From assembly GCF_028283705.1 (NCBI RefSeq), contig NZ_JAPWKD010000014.1, positions 1-64,000 on the forward strand: DNA of 64,000 nucleotides. Reading direction: 5' to 3'. Origin of the DNA: Pantoea sp. (GTDB taxonomy: Bacteria; Pseudomonadota; Gammaproteobacteria; Enterobacterales; Enterobacteriaceae). A program made the position numbers and the translations under genes. Shown piece after piece: positions 35,163 to 44,973 of the stretch (positions are counted from its first letter, which is position 1; each line of letters starts with the position of its first letter). The notes under the pieces are model-generated. The model worked only from the letters and a program-made list of their open reading frames with translations. It was not told where the DNA came from and did not search any database.

Positions 35163-36911
35163 ATGACGTACCTGTTTAACCAACCTTCAGCTTTTGCCGC
35201 TGAACTGATTGAAGGATTTGTCGCTGCTAACGCCGACAAAGTTCGTCAGGTACCCGGCGGTGTGGTGCGCAGCACACGCAGCCAGCCGGATACCGTCGCC
35301 GTTGTGGTGGGGGGTGGCTCCGGCCACTATCCAGCCTTCGCCGGTCTGGTTGGGCAGGGTCTGGCACACGGTGCCGCGATGGGAAATCTGTTCGCCTCCC
35401 CTTCCGCGCAGCAAATCTATAACGTGGCGCGCGCCGCTCACAATGGCGCGGGCGTGTTGCTGATGTTCGGCAACTATGCCGGTGATGTACTGCATTTCGG
35501 CCAGGCCTGTGAACGCCTGCGCGCCGAGGGCATTGCCTGCGAAGTGCTGGCGGTGACCGATGATATCTCCAGCGCCAGCGTCAGCGAGCGCGAGAAACGT
35601 CGCGGCGTGGCCGGTGATCTCACGGTATTTAAAGCAGCCTGCGCGGCAGCTGAAGCCGGTTATGACCTCGCAGCGGTGCTGAAACTGGCGCAACACGCTA
35701 ACGAACGTACCCGCTCCTTTGGCGTGGCGTTTTCCGGCTGTAGCCTGCCAGGGGCAACGCATCCGCTGTTTGAAGTGGAAAAAGGACGCATGGCGCTGGG
35801 TATGGGTATCCACGGTGAACCCGGCATCAAAGAAGACGATGTTCCACGCGCCGATGTGCTGGCAGAGATCTTTGTCGATCGGTTGCTGGGTGAACTGCCG
35901 CCAGACATCGGAAGCCCAGCTGGACAACGTGTTGCGGTGATCCTCAACGGCCTCGGCTCAGTCAAATATGAAGAACTGTTTGTGGTGTATCGCCGCGTCG
36001 CGCAACTGCTGGCAGAAGCGCAGTTGCAGGTGGTGGAACCGGATGTCGGCGAGTTTGTCACCAGCTTCAATATGGCCGGTGCCTCCCTCACCCTGATGTG
36101 GCTGGATGATGAGCTGGAAACCTTCTGGCGCGCTCCAGCCAATACCCCTGCCTACCGCAAAGGCAGCGTGATCGCCGCCGAACCACTGAGCGCCGCCGAA
36201 TGTGTGGAAAACGCCGAAGACCCCCTGCCCGAGGCCAGTGCGGAATCACAGGAAAGTGCGCAGCGCGTGCTGCACATGCTGGAGGCAATCGCCGCCATGT
36301 TGCAACGCAATGCGCAGCAGCTGGGCGATATTGATGCGGTTGCAGGTGATGGCGACCACGGCATCGGGATGGAACGTGGTTCCCTCGGTGCGGTGGCAAA
36401 AGCCCGAGATGTCGCGGCACGCGGGGCCGGTGCAGGCAGCCTGCTGTGTCGTGCTGCGGATGCCTGGGCAGATAAAGCGGGTGGAACCTCCGGGGCATTG
36501 TGGGGCGTAGCGCTGACGGCGCTCGGTACTGCGCTTGGCGATCAGCAGGCACCTGATGCACAGCGTGTAGCCAACGGGGTATTGCACGCCAAAGAAGGCA
36601 TTATGCATTTTGGCAAAGCCCGCCCGGGTGACAAAACCATGGTGGATGTACTGGTGCCGTTCAGCGATAACCTCAATGCCGCCGTCGCCAAAGGCAAGAC
36701 GCTGACGGATGCCTGGCTGGAGGCGGCCCAGGTTGCCGATCAGGCAGCGCAGGCCACCGCACAGCTGTTACCCAAAATGGGCCGCGCACGTCCGCTTGCT
36801 GAAAAGAGCCTGGGTACACCGGATGCCGGCGCGATTTCGCTGGCGATGGTGGTCAATATCGTGGGTGGCCTGCTGAAAGAACCGGCCACGACGACCGAGC
36901 AGGGAGCCTGA
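35163..36911 (+). CDS. lerK: DAK-family kinase, likely L-erythrulose kinase (LerK)
   Basis: The 582-residue protein joins DhaK and DhaL domains, as in ATP-dependent dihydroxyacetone kinases. The DhaK part has VVVGGGSGHYPAFAGLVGQG near residue 48; the His that binds the keto-sugar covalently lies further on (CSLPGATHPLF region). The DhaL part has VAGDGDHGIGMERG near residue 395, the metal-ADP site. In threitol/erythritol and apionate pathways the LerK member makes L-erythrulose-1-phosphate. The next two genes code for the following and preceding steps of that same route. Dihydroxyacetone itself is the alternative substrate. Confidence 0.82.
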   Translation: MTYLFNQPSAFAAELIEGFVAANADKVRQVPGGVVRSTRSQPDTVAVVVGGGSGHYPAFAGLVGQGLAHGAAMGNLFASPSAQQIYNVARAAHNGAGVLLMFGNYAGDVLHFGQACERLRAEGIACEVLAVTDDISSASVSEREKRRGVAGDLTVFKAACAAAEAGYDLAAVLKLAQHANERTRSFGVAFSGCSLPGATHPLFEVEKGRMALGMGIHGEPGIKEDDVPRADVLAEIFVDRLLGELPPDIGSPAGQRVAVILNGLGSVKYEELFVVYRRVAQLLAEAQLQVVEPDVGEFVTSFNMAGASLTLMWLDDELETFWRAPANTPAYRKGSVIAAEPLSAAECVENAEDPLPEASAESQESAQRVLHMLEAIAAMLQRNAQQLGDIDAVAGDGDHGIGMERGSLGAVAKARDVAARGAGAGSLLCRAADAWADKAGGTSGALWGVALTALGTALGDQQAPDAQRVANGVLHAKEGIMHFGKARPGDKTMVDVLVPFSDNLNAAVAKGKTLTDAWLEAAQVADQAAQATAQLLPKMGRARPLAEKSLGTPDAGAISLAMVVNIVGGLLKEPATTTEQGA

Positions 36912-36914
36912 AGC

Positions 36915-37691
36915 ATGGCGCAACCGACACTCTGGCTCGGCGTCAGCCTGAAAATGTACTTTGGCTATCAGCAGACACTGGCGTGGTGCCGGGATGTCGC
37001 CGGGCTGGCACAGCGCCATCCGGCGATCCAGAGCGGTGAGATCGGGTTGTTTGTATTACCTGCTTACCCGGCCATCCCGGCGGTCGCGGAGATCTTTGCC
37101 GATACGCCGGTGCGCTTCGGCGGTCAGGATGTCTGCCAGGCCGAAAACGGTGCCTGGACCGGCGAAGTGAGCGCCAGCATGTTGCAGGAGCTGCGCTGCT
37201 CACTGGCGGAAATCGGCCACGCTGAACGTCGTCGGCATTTTCATGAAGATAAAACCCAAATCGCCGCCAAGGTGGCGATGTCGTTACGTCATGGCCTGAC
37301 GCCGGTGCTGTGCATTGGCGAAGAGCATGAGGGTAGCCCCGATCAGGCCATTGCACTCTGCGCACAACAGCTGGCAGAAGCGCTGGCAGAAGCGGAACAA
37401 CAGGGCCTGCGCGGCAGCCTGTTGTTTGCTTACGAACCCCAGTGGGCGATTGGTGCACCGCAACCCGCACCTGACCACTACATCCGGGCGGTGTGCGCTG
37501 GCCTGCGCCAGTTACCCACTCCACCCGGTATTACCTTACAGGTGATTTACGGCGGCAGCGCCGGGCCGGGGCTGATCCAGCGTCTGGGAGGCAGCGTCGA
37601 TGGGCTGTTCCTCGGCCGTTTCGCCCATGACCCGAACGCGCTGACGCAGATTGTTGATGAAGCCAATGTGCTTTTAAAGGAGATCCGTTAA
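36915..37691 (+). CDS. lerI: Triose-phosphate-isomerase-like L-erythrulose-1-phosphate isomerase (LerI)
   Basis: The 258-residue TIM barrel keeps the TPI catalytic set: Lys in GVSLKMYFGYQQ (N-terminus), His in EIGHAERRRHF (TPI has GHSERR) and Glu in FAYEPQWAIGAP. Differences at the N-terminus (SLKMYF instead of NWKMN) separate it from housekeeping TpiA and fit a four-carbon ketose phosphate. LerI converts L-erythrulose-1-phosphate to D-erythrulose-4-phosphate. It starts four bases after lerK, and its stop shares one base with the next start. Confidence 0.83.
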   Translation: MAQPTLWLGVSLKMYFGYQQTLAWCRDVAGLAQRHPAIQSGEIGLFVLPAYPAIPAVAEIFADTPVRFGGQDVCQAENGAWTGEVSASMLQELRCSLAEIGHAERRRHFHEDKTQIAAKVAMSLRHGLTPVLCIGEEHEGSPDQAIALCAQQLAEALAEAEQQGLRGSLLFAYEPQWAIGAPQPAPDHYIRAVCAGLRQLPTPPGITLQVIYGGSAGPGLIQRLGGSVDGLFLGRFAHDPNALTQIVDEANVLLKEIR

Positions 37692-38500
37692 TGAGCCGTA
37701 TCGGACTCAGTACCTATGCGTTTTTCTGGCGCATGTCAGCAAAAGTCCCTCACCCGCTGACGCTCAGCCAGATGCTTGAGCAGACTGCGGAGCTGGATGT
37801 TTCAGTGTTCCAGATTTGCGATTACCCGGCGATTGAAAGCTGGTCAGACGAACAGTTGCAGACGCTGCGTCAACAGGCCGATGCGCTGGGCATTACCCTG
37901 GAACTGGGTACCCGTGGGCTGGGTACCGCGCACCTGCGCCGCTACCTGCATATGGCCGCGATTCTCGATGCCCGTGTGGTGCGTTCCATGTTCTACACCG
38001 CCGATCATCGCCCCTCTCTGGAAGAGGCCAGCGAACTGATCGCTGCCGTGCTACCGGACTTTGCCCGCCAGCAGGTGCGGCTGTGCCTCGAAACCTATGA
38101 GCAGGTCAACAGCGCCGCCATGATGTCGGTAATCAACAAATTCCTCTCGCCGTGGCTGGGAGTGTGTCTCGATCCCGCCAACTGCGTAGCCGGGCTGGAA
38201 CTCCCTGAGCAGGTGATTGCCAATACCGCCGCGCGCGTTGGCAACCTTCATATCAAAGATTTTGCCTTTACCCGTCGTGATGGCTGGGTCGGATTTACCT
38301 TTGCCGGTTGCCCGATGGGGGAAGGACTGCTCGATTATGACCGCATGATCGCCAGCGTGCGCCCGGCGGAAAAAGGTATCAATCAGATCGTCGAACACTG
38401 GCTGCCCTGGCAGGACGACGCCAGCCTGACCTGCGAGCGCGAAGCCGAATGGACGCGCCGCACCGTGGAATTCTTACGTAGTAAACAAGATCAGGAGTAA
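37691..38500 (+). CDS. oiaC: TIM-barrel isomerase-like protein, likely 3-oxo-isoapionate decarboxylase (OiaC)
   Basis: The 269-residue protein belongs to the sugar phosphate isomerase/epimerase (AP endonuclease 2-like) superfamily: LCLETYEQVNSAAM, LGVCLDPANCVAG and VGNLHIKDFAF hold the usual Glu, Asp and His metal ligands. Among known routes this fold with ApnO, LerK and LerI marks OiaC, which decarboxylates 3-oxo-isoapionate to L-erythrulose. Without that context it would be called a generic sugar isomerase, so the name is inference. Confidence 0.75.
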   Translation: MSRIGLSTYAFFWRMSAKVPHPLTLSQMLEQTAELDVSVFQICDYPAIESWSDEQLQTLRQQADALGITLELGTRGLGTAHLRRYLHMAAILDARVVRSMFYTADHRPSLEEASELIAAVLPDFARQQVRLCLETYEQVNSAAMMSVINKFLSPWLGVCLDPANCVAGLELPEQVIANTAARVGNLHIKDFAFTRRDGWVGFTFAGCPMGEGLLDYDRMIASVRPAEKGINQIVEHWLPWQDDASLTCEREAEWTRRTVEFLRSKQDQE

Positions 38501-38505
38501 TAACC

Positions 38506-39363
38506 ATGAGCAATACACTGAAAACTATCACCGTGATTGGCGCAGGCGGCAAAATGGGCATGCGTATTTCTGCCAATTTCCAGAAAAGCGATTATCAGGT
38601 GTTTTATTGCGAAAATTCGCCGAAAGCCCAGGAGCAGGTCACTGCCCAGGGACGTGAGCTGTCGGATGCGGCATCCGTGGTGCCGCTCAGTGACGTGGTG
38701 ATTCTGGCAGTGCCGGATATCGTACTGGGCAAAGTCTCTGAAGGCGTGGTGCCGCAAATGAAGAAAGGCGCCGTGCTGCTGACCCTCGATCCGGCCGCAG
38801 CCTATGCCAACCTGATTGCTCATCGTGATGGCATCGAATATGCCGTGGCGCACCCCTGCCACCCTTCAGTGTTTCTGGCGCGTTATACCAAAGAAGAACA
38901 TGCCGATGCCTTTGGTGGCGTGGCCGCCGTACAGCACGTTGCAGCGTCCTATGAAACCGGCAGCGATGAACAGAAAGCGGAGCTGAGTAAAGTCATCAGC
39001 GTGATGTACGGCCCGGTTGAGCAGGTCCACTGGGTGACCGTGACCCAGCTGGCCTATCTTGAACCGACGCTGGTGGAAACCGTCGCCTGCATGGTCGGTG
39101 CCTTTATGAAAGAAGCGCTGGACGAAACCGTCAAACACAGCGGCGTACCGGAGGAAGCGGCGAAAGCGATGTTGTATGGTCATATTCAGATCGCGCTGGC
39201 GGTGGCGTTCCGTGCCACCAACCCCTTCTCCGATGCCTGCATGATCGCCATGGAATATGGCCGTGAGAAGATCGTCAAACCAGACTGGAAACAAATCTTT
39301 GACCAGAAAGAACTGGATATCGTTATCGCCCGCATGCTGAAAATTGACGCAATCCGCCGTTAA
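38506..39363 (+). CDS. apnO: NAD-dependent dehydrogenase-like protein, likely D-apionate oxidoisomerase (ApnO)
   Basis: The 285-residue protein begins with a Rossmann fold (TVIGAGGKMGMRISANF, residues 9-25) and has the C-terminal helical domain of the phosphogluconate/ketol-acid reductoisomerase type (ETVACMVGAFMKEALDETV). ApnO oxidises and rearranges D-apionate to 3-oxo-isoapionate, the substrate of OiaC encoded five bases upstream. Local databases often call this family phosphogluconate dehydrogenase C-terminal domain protein. It is the last enzyme gene of the operon; 121 bases separate it from the regulator. Confidence 0.78.
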   Translation: MSNTLKTITVIGAGGKMGMRISANFQKSDYQVFYCENSPKAQEQVTAQGRELSDAASVVPLSDVVILAVPDIVLGKVSEGVVPQMKKGAVLLTLDPAAAYANLIAHRDGIEYAVAHPCHPSVFLARYTKEEHADAFGGVAAVQHVAASYETGSDEQKAELSKVISVMYGPVEQVHWVTVTQLAYLEPTLVETVACMVGAFMKEALDETVKHSGVPEEAAKAMLYGHIQIALAVAFRATNPFSDACMIAMEYGREKIVKPDWKQIFDQKELDIVIARMLKIDAIRR

Positions 39364-39484
39364 CCGTGATGATGATTACGGCTTGCGATGCCGCTGTCTG
39401 GCAAAGCGAGCCGTATCAGTGATATAACTCCTCCCTATTGCATATCGACTCACCCAGACATCTCGCTGCCAGGCAGGTTAACCA

Positions 39485-40453
39485 ATGAATAAAAACACGC
39501 TATCTCAGGATGCCGAGCTGCTGACGGAAATTGCCGTTGCCTATTATCAGGATGAAATTACCCAGGAAGAGATTGCGCGTAAGTTTGGTATTTCACGTAT
39601 TAAAGTTGGCCGCCTGCTGAAGCGGGCGCGCGAAGAAGGCATCGTTGAGATCAACGTGCGCTACCACCCGGTGTTCAGTACCCGTCTGGAGCAACAACTG
39701 CTGGAGCGTTTTCCGCAGTTACAACGGGCGCTGATTGCGCTGGATCTCCAGGATGCGGAAGAACAACGCCGCCAGGTCGCCGCACTGGTTTCCTCCCATC
39801 TGGCACAATCGCTGAAAGACAACACCGTGGTCGCTGTCGGCCAGGGAAGCAACGTAGCGGCGGTCGCCGATCACCCCGGCCAGGTACCGATGCGTAATTG
39901 CCACTTCATTTGCGGTATCGGCGGGACGCACCGCCCCGGCGATGCCATCAATGCTGACCATATCAGCCGTCGTCTGGCGAAGAAGTTTGGTGGTACCAGT
40001 GAATCCCTGTATGCCCCAGCCTATGTGGAAAACCGCGCGTTAAAAGAAGCGTTTATGCAGAACGGTACCATCAAAGAAACGCTGGATCGCGCGCGCAAAG
40101 CCGATATCGCCCTGGTGGGCATCGGTGATATGAACGAAAACAGCTATATGGTGAAACTGGGCTGGTTTACCCCGCATGAAATTATCGACGCCAGCGTGAA
40201 CCAGGGCGTAACCGGAGACATCGCCGGGTATGATTTTTTTAATGCCCAGGGGCAGCATGTCGATACCGTGATGAACGATCGCGTAATTGGACTGAGCATT
40301 GATGAATTGCGGAAAATCCCCTGCGTGATTGCCGTTGCCTCGGAGAACACCAAAGCGATGGCGATTCTCGGTGCGCTGCGTACCGGTGCGATTGATATCA
40401 TTGCCACCACGGCACAAAACATTCGTACTATCCTCAGCCTGTCGAAACAGTGA
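39485..40453 (+). CDS. SorC-family sugar-sensing transcriptional regulator of the apionate-type cluster
   Basis: The 322-residue protein has an N-terminal HTH (DEITQEEIARKFGISRIKVGRLLKR) and a C-terminal sugar-phosphate-binding domain of the SorC/CggR type (VVAVGQGSNVAAV, VGIGDMNENSYM, GALRTGAIDIIATT). It is on the same strand after apnO and is the likely regulator of both divergent operons through the three tandem operator pairs upstream of derI and the MFS gene. Effector is probably a phosphorylated intermediate. Confidence 0.88.
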   Translation: MNKNTLSQDAELLTEIAVAYYQDEITQEEIARKFGISRIKVGRLLKRAREEGIVEINVRYHPVFSTRLEQQLLERFPQLQRALIALDLQDAEEQRRQVAALVSSHLAQSLKDNTVVAVGQGSNVAAVADHPGQVPMRNCHFICGIGGTHRPGDAINADHISRRLAKKFGGTSESLYAPAYVENRALKEAFMQNGTIKETLDRARKADIALVGIGDMNENSYMVKLGWFTPHEIIDASVNQGVTGDIAGYDFFNAQGQHVDTVMNDRVIGLSIDELRKIPCVIAVASENTKAMAILGALRTGAIDIIATTAQNIRTILSLSKQ

Positions 40454-40507
40454 CCTCCTGGGGCGGTTAAACCATGCCCCTCTTTGCCTTCCTGCCTGGT
40501 TCGGTCT

Positions 40508-40612
40508 GTCGCCTGTTATGTCGGGGGCATGTCACTGGTGGGCTTTATTACCACCTTCTTTACCCCGGAAACCCGTGGCCGCGACCTCTCGTTGATCGAA
40601 GATGCTAAATAG
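40508..40612 (+). pseudogene. C-terminal remnant of an MFS transporter
   Basis: Thirty-four codons before a TAG read as the end of a metabolite:H+ symporter-type MFS protein: a membrane segment (CYVGGMSLVGFITTFF), then the family end PETRGRDLSLIEDAK. No start or upstream part exists, since the SorC gene lies just before it. It is a scar of a deletion or recombination at this place. Confidence 0.7.
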
Positions 40613-40681
40613 CGTTATGAAGGCAGGGGCTGCCGCCCTGCCAATACCCGATGAAACGCTGGTAATCAGAACGTTTTATGT

Positions 40682-43600
40682 TCAGACATTTTTTAATCCT
40701 TCAGAAGTGGAACGGTTTTCCGTTGACGAGGTTGAAGCAGGGCTCTTTATCCGGAACCAAATGGCATACATGGCAGGCAGGAATATCAGCGTAATAATGG
40801 TCCCACCCAATGTCCCGCCTATCAGGGTGTAGGCAAGGGTTCCCCAGAACACCGAATGTGTTAACGGGATAAAGGCCAGAATGGCCGCCATCGCCGTGAG
40901 CAGTACTGGCCTGGACCGCTGTACTGTTGCCTCAATTACCGCATGGAAGGGTTCAAGCCCTTCCTGCTCGTTATGATGAATCTGCCCGATAAGAATCAGC
41001 GTGTTACGCATCAGGATCCCTGACAGGGCAATCAAACCAACCAGCGCATTGATGCCAAAGGGTTGGTTGAAGATCAGCAGGGTTGGCACTACGCCTACCA
41101 GTCCCAAAGGTGCGGTCATAAACACCATCACCATTGCCGACATCGAACGGACCTGAAGGATAATGATCAGCAGTGTCATGGCTATCATGATAGGGAATAA
41201 AGGAGCCATCGCTTTGGTGGCTTTCCCTGACTCCTCAATAGAGCCAGCCTGTTCAATATGATATCCATCAGGAAGCGTTGTGATGATGGGCTGCAGCTGC
41301 TTCATAATCGCAGTGGAAACATCCGGTGGCTGAAGGGATTCGGCAATATCACCCCGCACGGTAATGGTTGGCGTACGGTCACGACGACGCAGCACCGGGT
41401 CTTCCATGCGGACTTCAACCTCGCCAACCTGCGATAACGGAACACGCTGCCCTGCAGAGCCGATAAGAGTGAAGCCCGCTATTTTCGCAGGATCAAGCCG
41501 GATATCGCCGGCAGCGCGGCCCATGACCTGTACCGAACGGATATCTTCACGCACTGCGGTGACCGGAACGCCCGAAAGCAGGAACTGAAGCTGCTGGGCC
41601 ACTGCATTTGATGTCAGCCCCATCGCCTGCAGGCGGTCTTGGTTCAGGGTGAAATGCAATGTCGGCACCCGAGAGCCCCAGTCCGTGTTGACCGTTCTCA
41701 TCAGGGGGCTTGCTTGCATCAACGTTTTCACCTTGTCCGCAATGTCACGTAATACCATCGGATCCGGCCCCATCACACGGAAGGCAACCGGATAGGGTGA
41801 GTAGGGGCCAAACACCAGTTGAGTCACGCGAACTCGCGCCTCCGGGGCCAGGCCGTTAGCCGCAGCCTTGCGAAGACGAAACTTGAGCGCCTCACGGGTT
41901 TCCTGGCTGTCCGTCAGGACAACAATTTTCGCAAAAGAGGGATCGGGCAGTTCTGGAGCCATGGCGAGATAAAAACGTGGTGAACCTTGCCCGATATAAG
42001 AGGTCACGATTTTTGCTTCTTTCTGGCGTTTCAGCCAGTCCTCAATCTTCGTCACGGCAGCGCTGGTTTGTTCAATGGAAGTGCCATAAGGCATCTGCAC
42101 TTCCACGAGAACTTCAGGCCGGTCAGACGTTGGGAAAAACTGTTTTTTCACCAGAGCCATGCCGAGAATGGCGACGGTAAATACCGCGACGACAGAACCC
42201 GCGACGAGCCATTTTCGTGCGATTACCTGTGTCAGTAACTGACGAAACCGGTTGTAGCGTCGGGTGTTGTAGATAGCTGCATGCTCCCCTGCAACCGTTT
42301 TGATGTCTGGCAGCATTTTCACCCCAAGGTAAGGGGTAAACACCACCGCCACCACCCAGGAAGCAATCAATGCGATACCCACAATCCAGAACATATTGCT
42401 GGTGTATTCACCAGCCGTGGATTGCGCAAAGCCATTGGGCATAAAGCCAACGGCCGTGACCAGCGTACCTGCCAGCATTGGCGCAGCGGTGTGGCTCCAG
42501 GCATAAGCTGAGGCTTTGATACGGTCATAGCCCTCCTCCATTTTCACCACCATCATTTCAATGGCAATGATGGCATCATCCACCAGTAAACCGAGCGCCA
42601 GGATGAGCGAGCCCAGGGTAATACGGTCGAAGTTTTTACCTGAAGCCTCCATAACCACAAAGACAACAGCCAGCGTCAGTGGCACAGCAGCCGCAACCAC
42701 CACGCCCACACGCCAGCCCATACTGAGAAAGCAGACCACCATCACTACAAGCAGCGCCACAAAAAACTTGATCATGAACTCGTTGACGGCTGAGCTGATG
42801 TTAACTGACTGATCAGTGACTTTCGAGAATGTCATGCCGAGTGGCATGTCCGCATTGATTCTGGCGGCTTCCTTGTCCAGCGCTTTACCCAGATCCAGAC
42901 CGTTCCAGCCCTCACGCATCACGATACCCAGCAGAAGTGCAGGTTCACCCTGGTTACGCACCATAAAGGTCGCCGGATCTTCTTAACCGCGCTCTACTGT
43001 CGCCACATCAGCCAGCTTCAGAGTCCTTCCCTGCGCCACAACCGGTGTTTCACGAATTTTCTCAAGCTTGTCGAACGCCCCATCCAGACGGATAAAAACC
43101 TGCGGCCCACTGGTGTCTATCGAACCGCCAGGCGTCAGCACGTTCTGGTTGTTCAGGGCAGCAAAGATGTCCTGTGGAGAGATACCCAGTGTTGCCAGAC
43201 GGTCATGGGAAAATGAGACAAATATCCGCTCGGCCTGCTCGCCAATAATATTGATCTTTTTCACCCCGGGAACATGTAATAAGCGCTGGCGTAATAACTC
43301 GGCATCGCGTACCAATAGCCGCTGCGGCTCTCCTTTTGCCTTCAGTGCAAAGAGCGCAAAAGTGACATCAGAGAACTCATCGTTAACCATCGGGCCAATC
43401 ACCCCTGCTGGCAGGTTTTTAGCCTCATCGCCAAGTTTTTTGCGGGCCTGATAAAACTCTTCCTGGACTTCTGAGGGAGGGGTACTGTCCAGCAACGAAA
43501 GCATGGTAAAAGCCAGGCCGGGGCGCGTGTAGGTCTCTGTGCGGTCATACCATTTAAGCTCCTGGAGACGTTTTTCCAGTGGTTCGGCCACCTGGTCCTG

Positions 43601-43792
43601 CATTTCCTGAGCCGTTGCTCCCGGCCAGGCAGAGATGATTGTCATCTGCTTGACCGTAAAGGGTGGGTCTTCTGCGCGTCCGAGTCCAAGGAACGAGAGA
43701 ATACCGGCAACGGTGATCAGCAGGATAAGAAACAGCGTAATTGAACGCTCACGTACGGCGAGCGCGGAAAGATTGAAACGCCCGCGATTCAT
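40682..43792 (-). pseudogene. RND efflux pump permease interrupted by one in-frame stop codon
   Basis: The first 269 codons (MNRGRFNLSALAVRERSIT onward) and the following 760-residue frame are in the same frame and together make a normal RND permease of about 1,036 residues. The break is a single TAA at 42985-42983, in the sequence VERG-stop-EDPATFMVRN where relatives have VERGYEDP, so a Tyr codon (TAT/TAC) became TAA. All later parts are present (LVVDDAIIAIEMMVVKMEEG, NTLILIGQIHHNEQEG). The gene overlaps the adaptor gene by four bases. It may be a real null allele, an error in the read, or rarely read-through. Confidence 0.85.
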
Positions 43793-44898
43793 GGCCGACT
43801 CCCAGCGACACTGACATCGCTCTGCTTAGCCAGCCGAACTGTCTCACCGTCATGGAGCAAATGAGCGCCCATAGCCACGACCTGTTCGCCGGGCTTAACG
43901 CTGCCGGTCACGCTTGCTACATCATCCCCGAGGCTAATCACCTGCACGGGCCGCCATGTCACTCTGGCGGGGTTGCCTGAAATGCTCCAGACCCCCGGTC
44001 CTTTACCCGCGTCAAAAACGGCTGCTAAAGGCACCTGCAGTAACGGCTGAGATGCTCTGCTCTCCGCAATATGGATGGTGACAGTGGACCCCAGAGGTGC
44101 GCCAGAAAGTGGGCCTCCTAGCACATACCTTGCCTCGAAAGTGCGCGTCAACGGGTCGGCTGCATCAGAGAGCAACCGCAGTTTCGCTGAAACAGGTTGT
44201 TCATCGCTGCCGTACAATGAGGCCAGCGCCGCGCTTCCAACAACCGGACGCAGCGTCTCAGGTAGCTGGACGACCGCTTCGCGTTGCCCTGCTCTGGCCA
44301 GCCTGATAACCGGCTGCCCGGCACTGACGACCTGACCCGGTTCGGCCAGCGTATCCATCACTACCCCGTCGGCATCGGCCACCAGGACCGCGTAGCTCAT
44401 GGCGTTTTGCGCCACATTCGCCTGCGCCAGGGCGGCACTGAGGTCAGCCCTGGCCGTATCTGCTGCGGCCTTTATCTGATCGTATGCGGATGCCGATACA
44501 GCACCAGCGGTAACCAGACCGCGATAACGAGATTCATCATCCGCTGTCTGTCGAGCTCGCGCTTTTGCTGCGGCGACGGCCTGTTGCTGCGCCTGAGCCT
44601 GCAGGCTCAGATCAGCAGGATCCAGACGCATTAATGGCTGGCCACGTTTCACGGTCTGACCGGTATCAACGAGACGTTCCAGGATTTTGCCTTGTACTCT
44701 GAAACCAAGGTCGCTCTGAATTCGCGCAACCACCACACCCGTGAAGGCGCGGGAAAAGTCGGTTGCGTTGATCGCTGCTGCAGACCTGACCAGAGGTGGC
44801 AGGCTGCGTGGATCACTGCTATCGGAAGCGTCACCACAGGCCACAAGTGCCAACGGTAACAGGCAAATAGCGAAGGTGACAGGTTTAAGGCCGAGCAT
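43789..44898 (-). CDS. RND efflux periplasmic adaptor lipoprotein (MFP family)
   Basis: The 369-residue adaptor has a lipobox (LLPLALVACGD) and the membrane-fusion layout: a beta-barrel/lipoyl part (LGFRVQGKILERLVDTGQTVKRGQPLMRLD), a helical hairpin of about 80 residues (AQAQQQAVAAAKARARQTA onward), the second lipoyl half (GVVMDTLAEPGQVVSAGQPV) and a C-terminal barrel. It joins the inner-membrane pump to the outer-membrane channel encoded beyond tetR. Its promoter overlaps a TetR operator. The pump gene directly follows with a four-base overlap. Confidence 0.9.
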   Translation of the reverse strand: MLGLKPVTFAICLLPLALVACGDASDSSDPRSLPPLVRSAAAINATDFSRAFTGVVVARIQSDLGFRVQGKILERLVDTGQTVKRGQPLMRLDPADLSLQAQAQQQAVAAAKARARQTADDESRYRGLVTAGAVSASAYDQIKAAADTARADLSAALAQANVAQNAMSYAVLVADADGVVMDTLAEPGQVVSAGQPVIRLARAGQREAVVQLPETLRPVVGSAALASLYGSDEQPVSAKLRLLSDAADPLTRTFEARYVLGGPLSGAPLGSTVTIHIAESRASQPLLQVPLAAVFDAGKGPGVWSISGNPARVTWRPVQVISLGDDVASVTGSVKPGEQVVAMGAHLLHDGETVRLAKQSDVSVAGSRP

Positions 44899-44944
44899 GG
44901 GTTCCCTTAATTCATAAACAGGACAGGAACCCTATATTCAAACT

Positions 44945-44969
44945 AGTGACCATTATTGTCAATAGTCAC
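44945..44969. promoter_or_regulatory. TetR operator over the adaptor-pump promoter
   Basis: AGTGACCATT and AATAGTCAC form an imperfect inverted repeat within 25 bases, and the same 25-base pattern recurs on the other side of tetR. On the minus strand a promoter-like pair, TTGACA, 17 bases, GAATAT, overlaps it, about 45 bases before the adaptor start. Bound repressor would block this promoter. Confidence 0.6.
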
Positions 44970-44973
44970 AATG

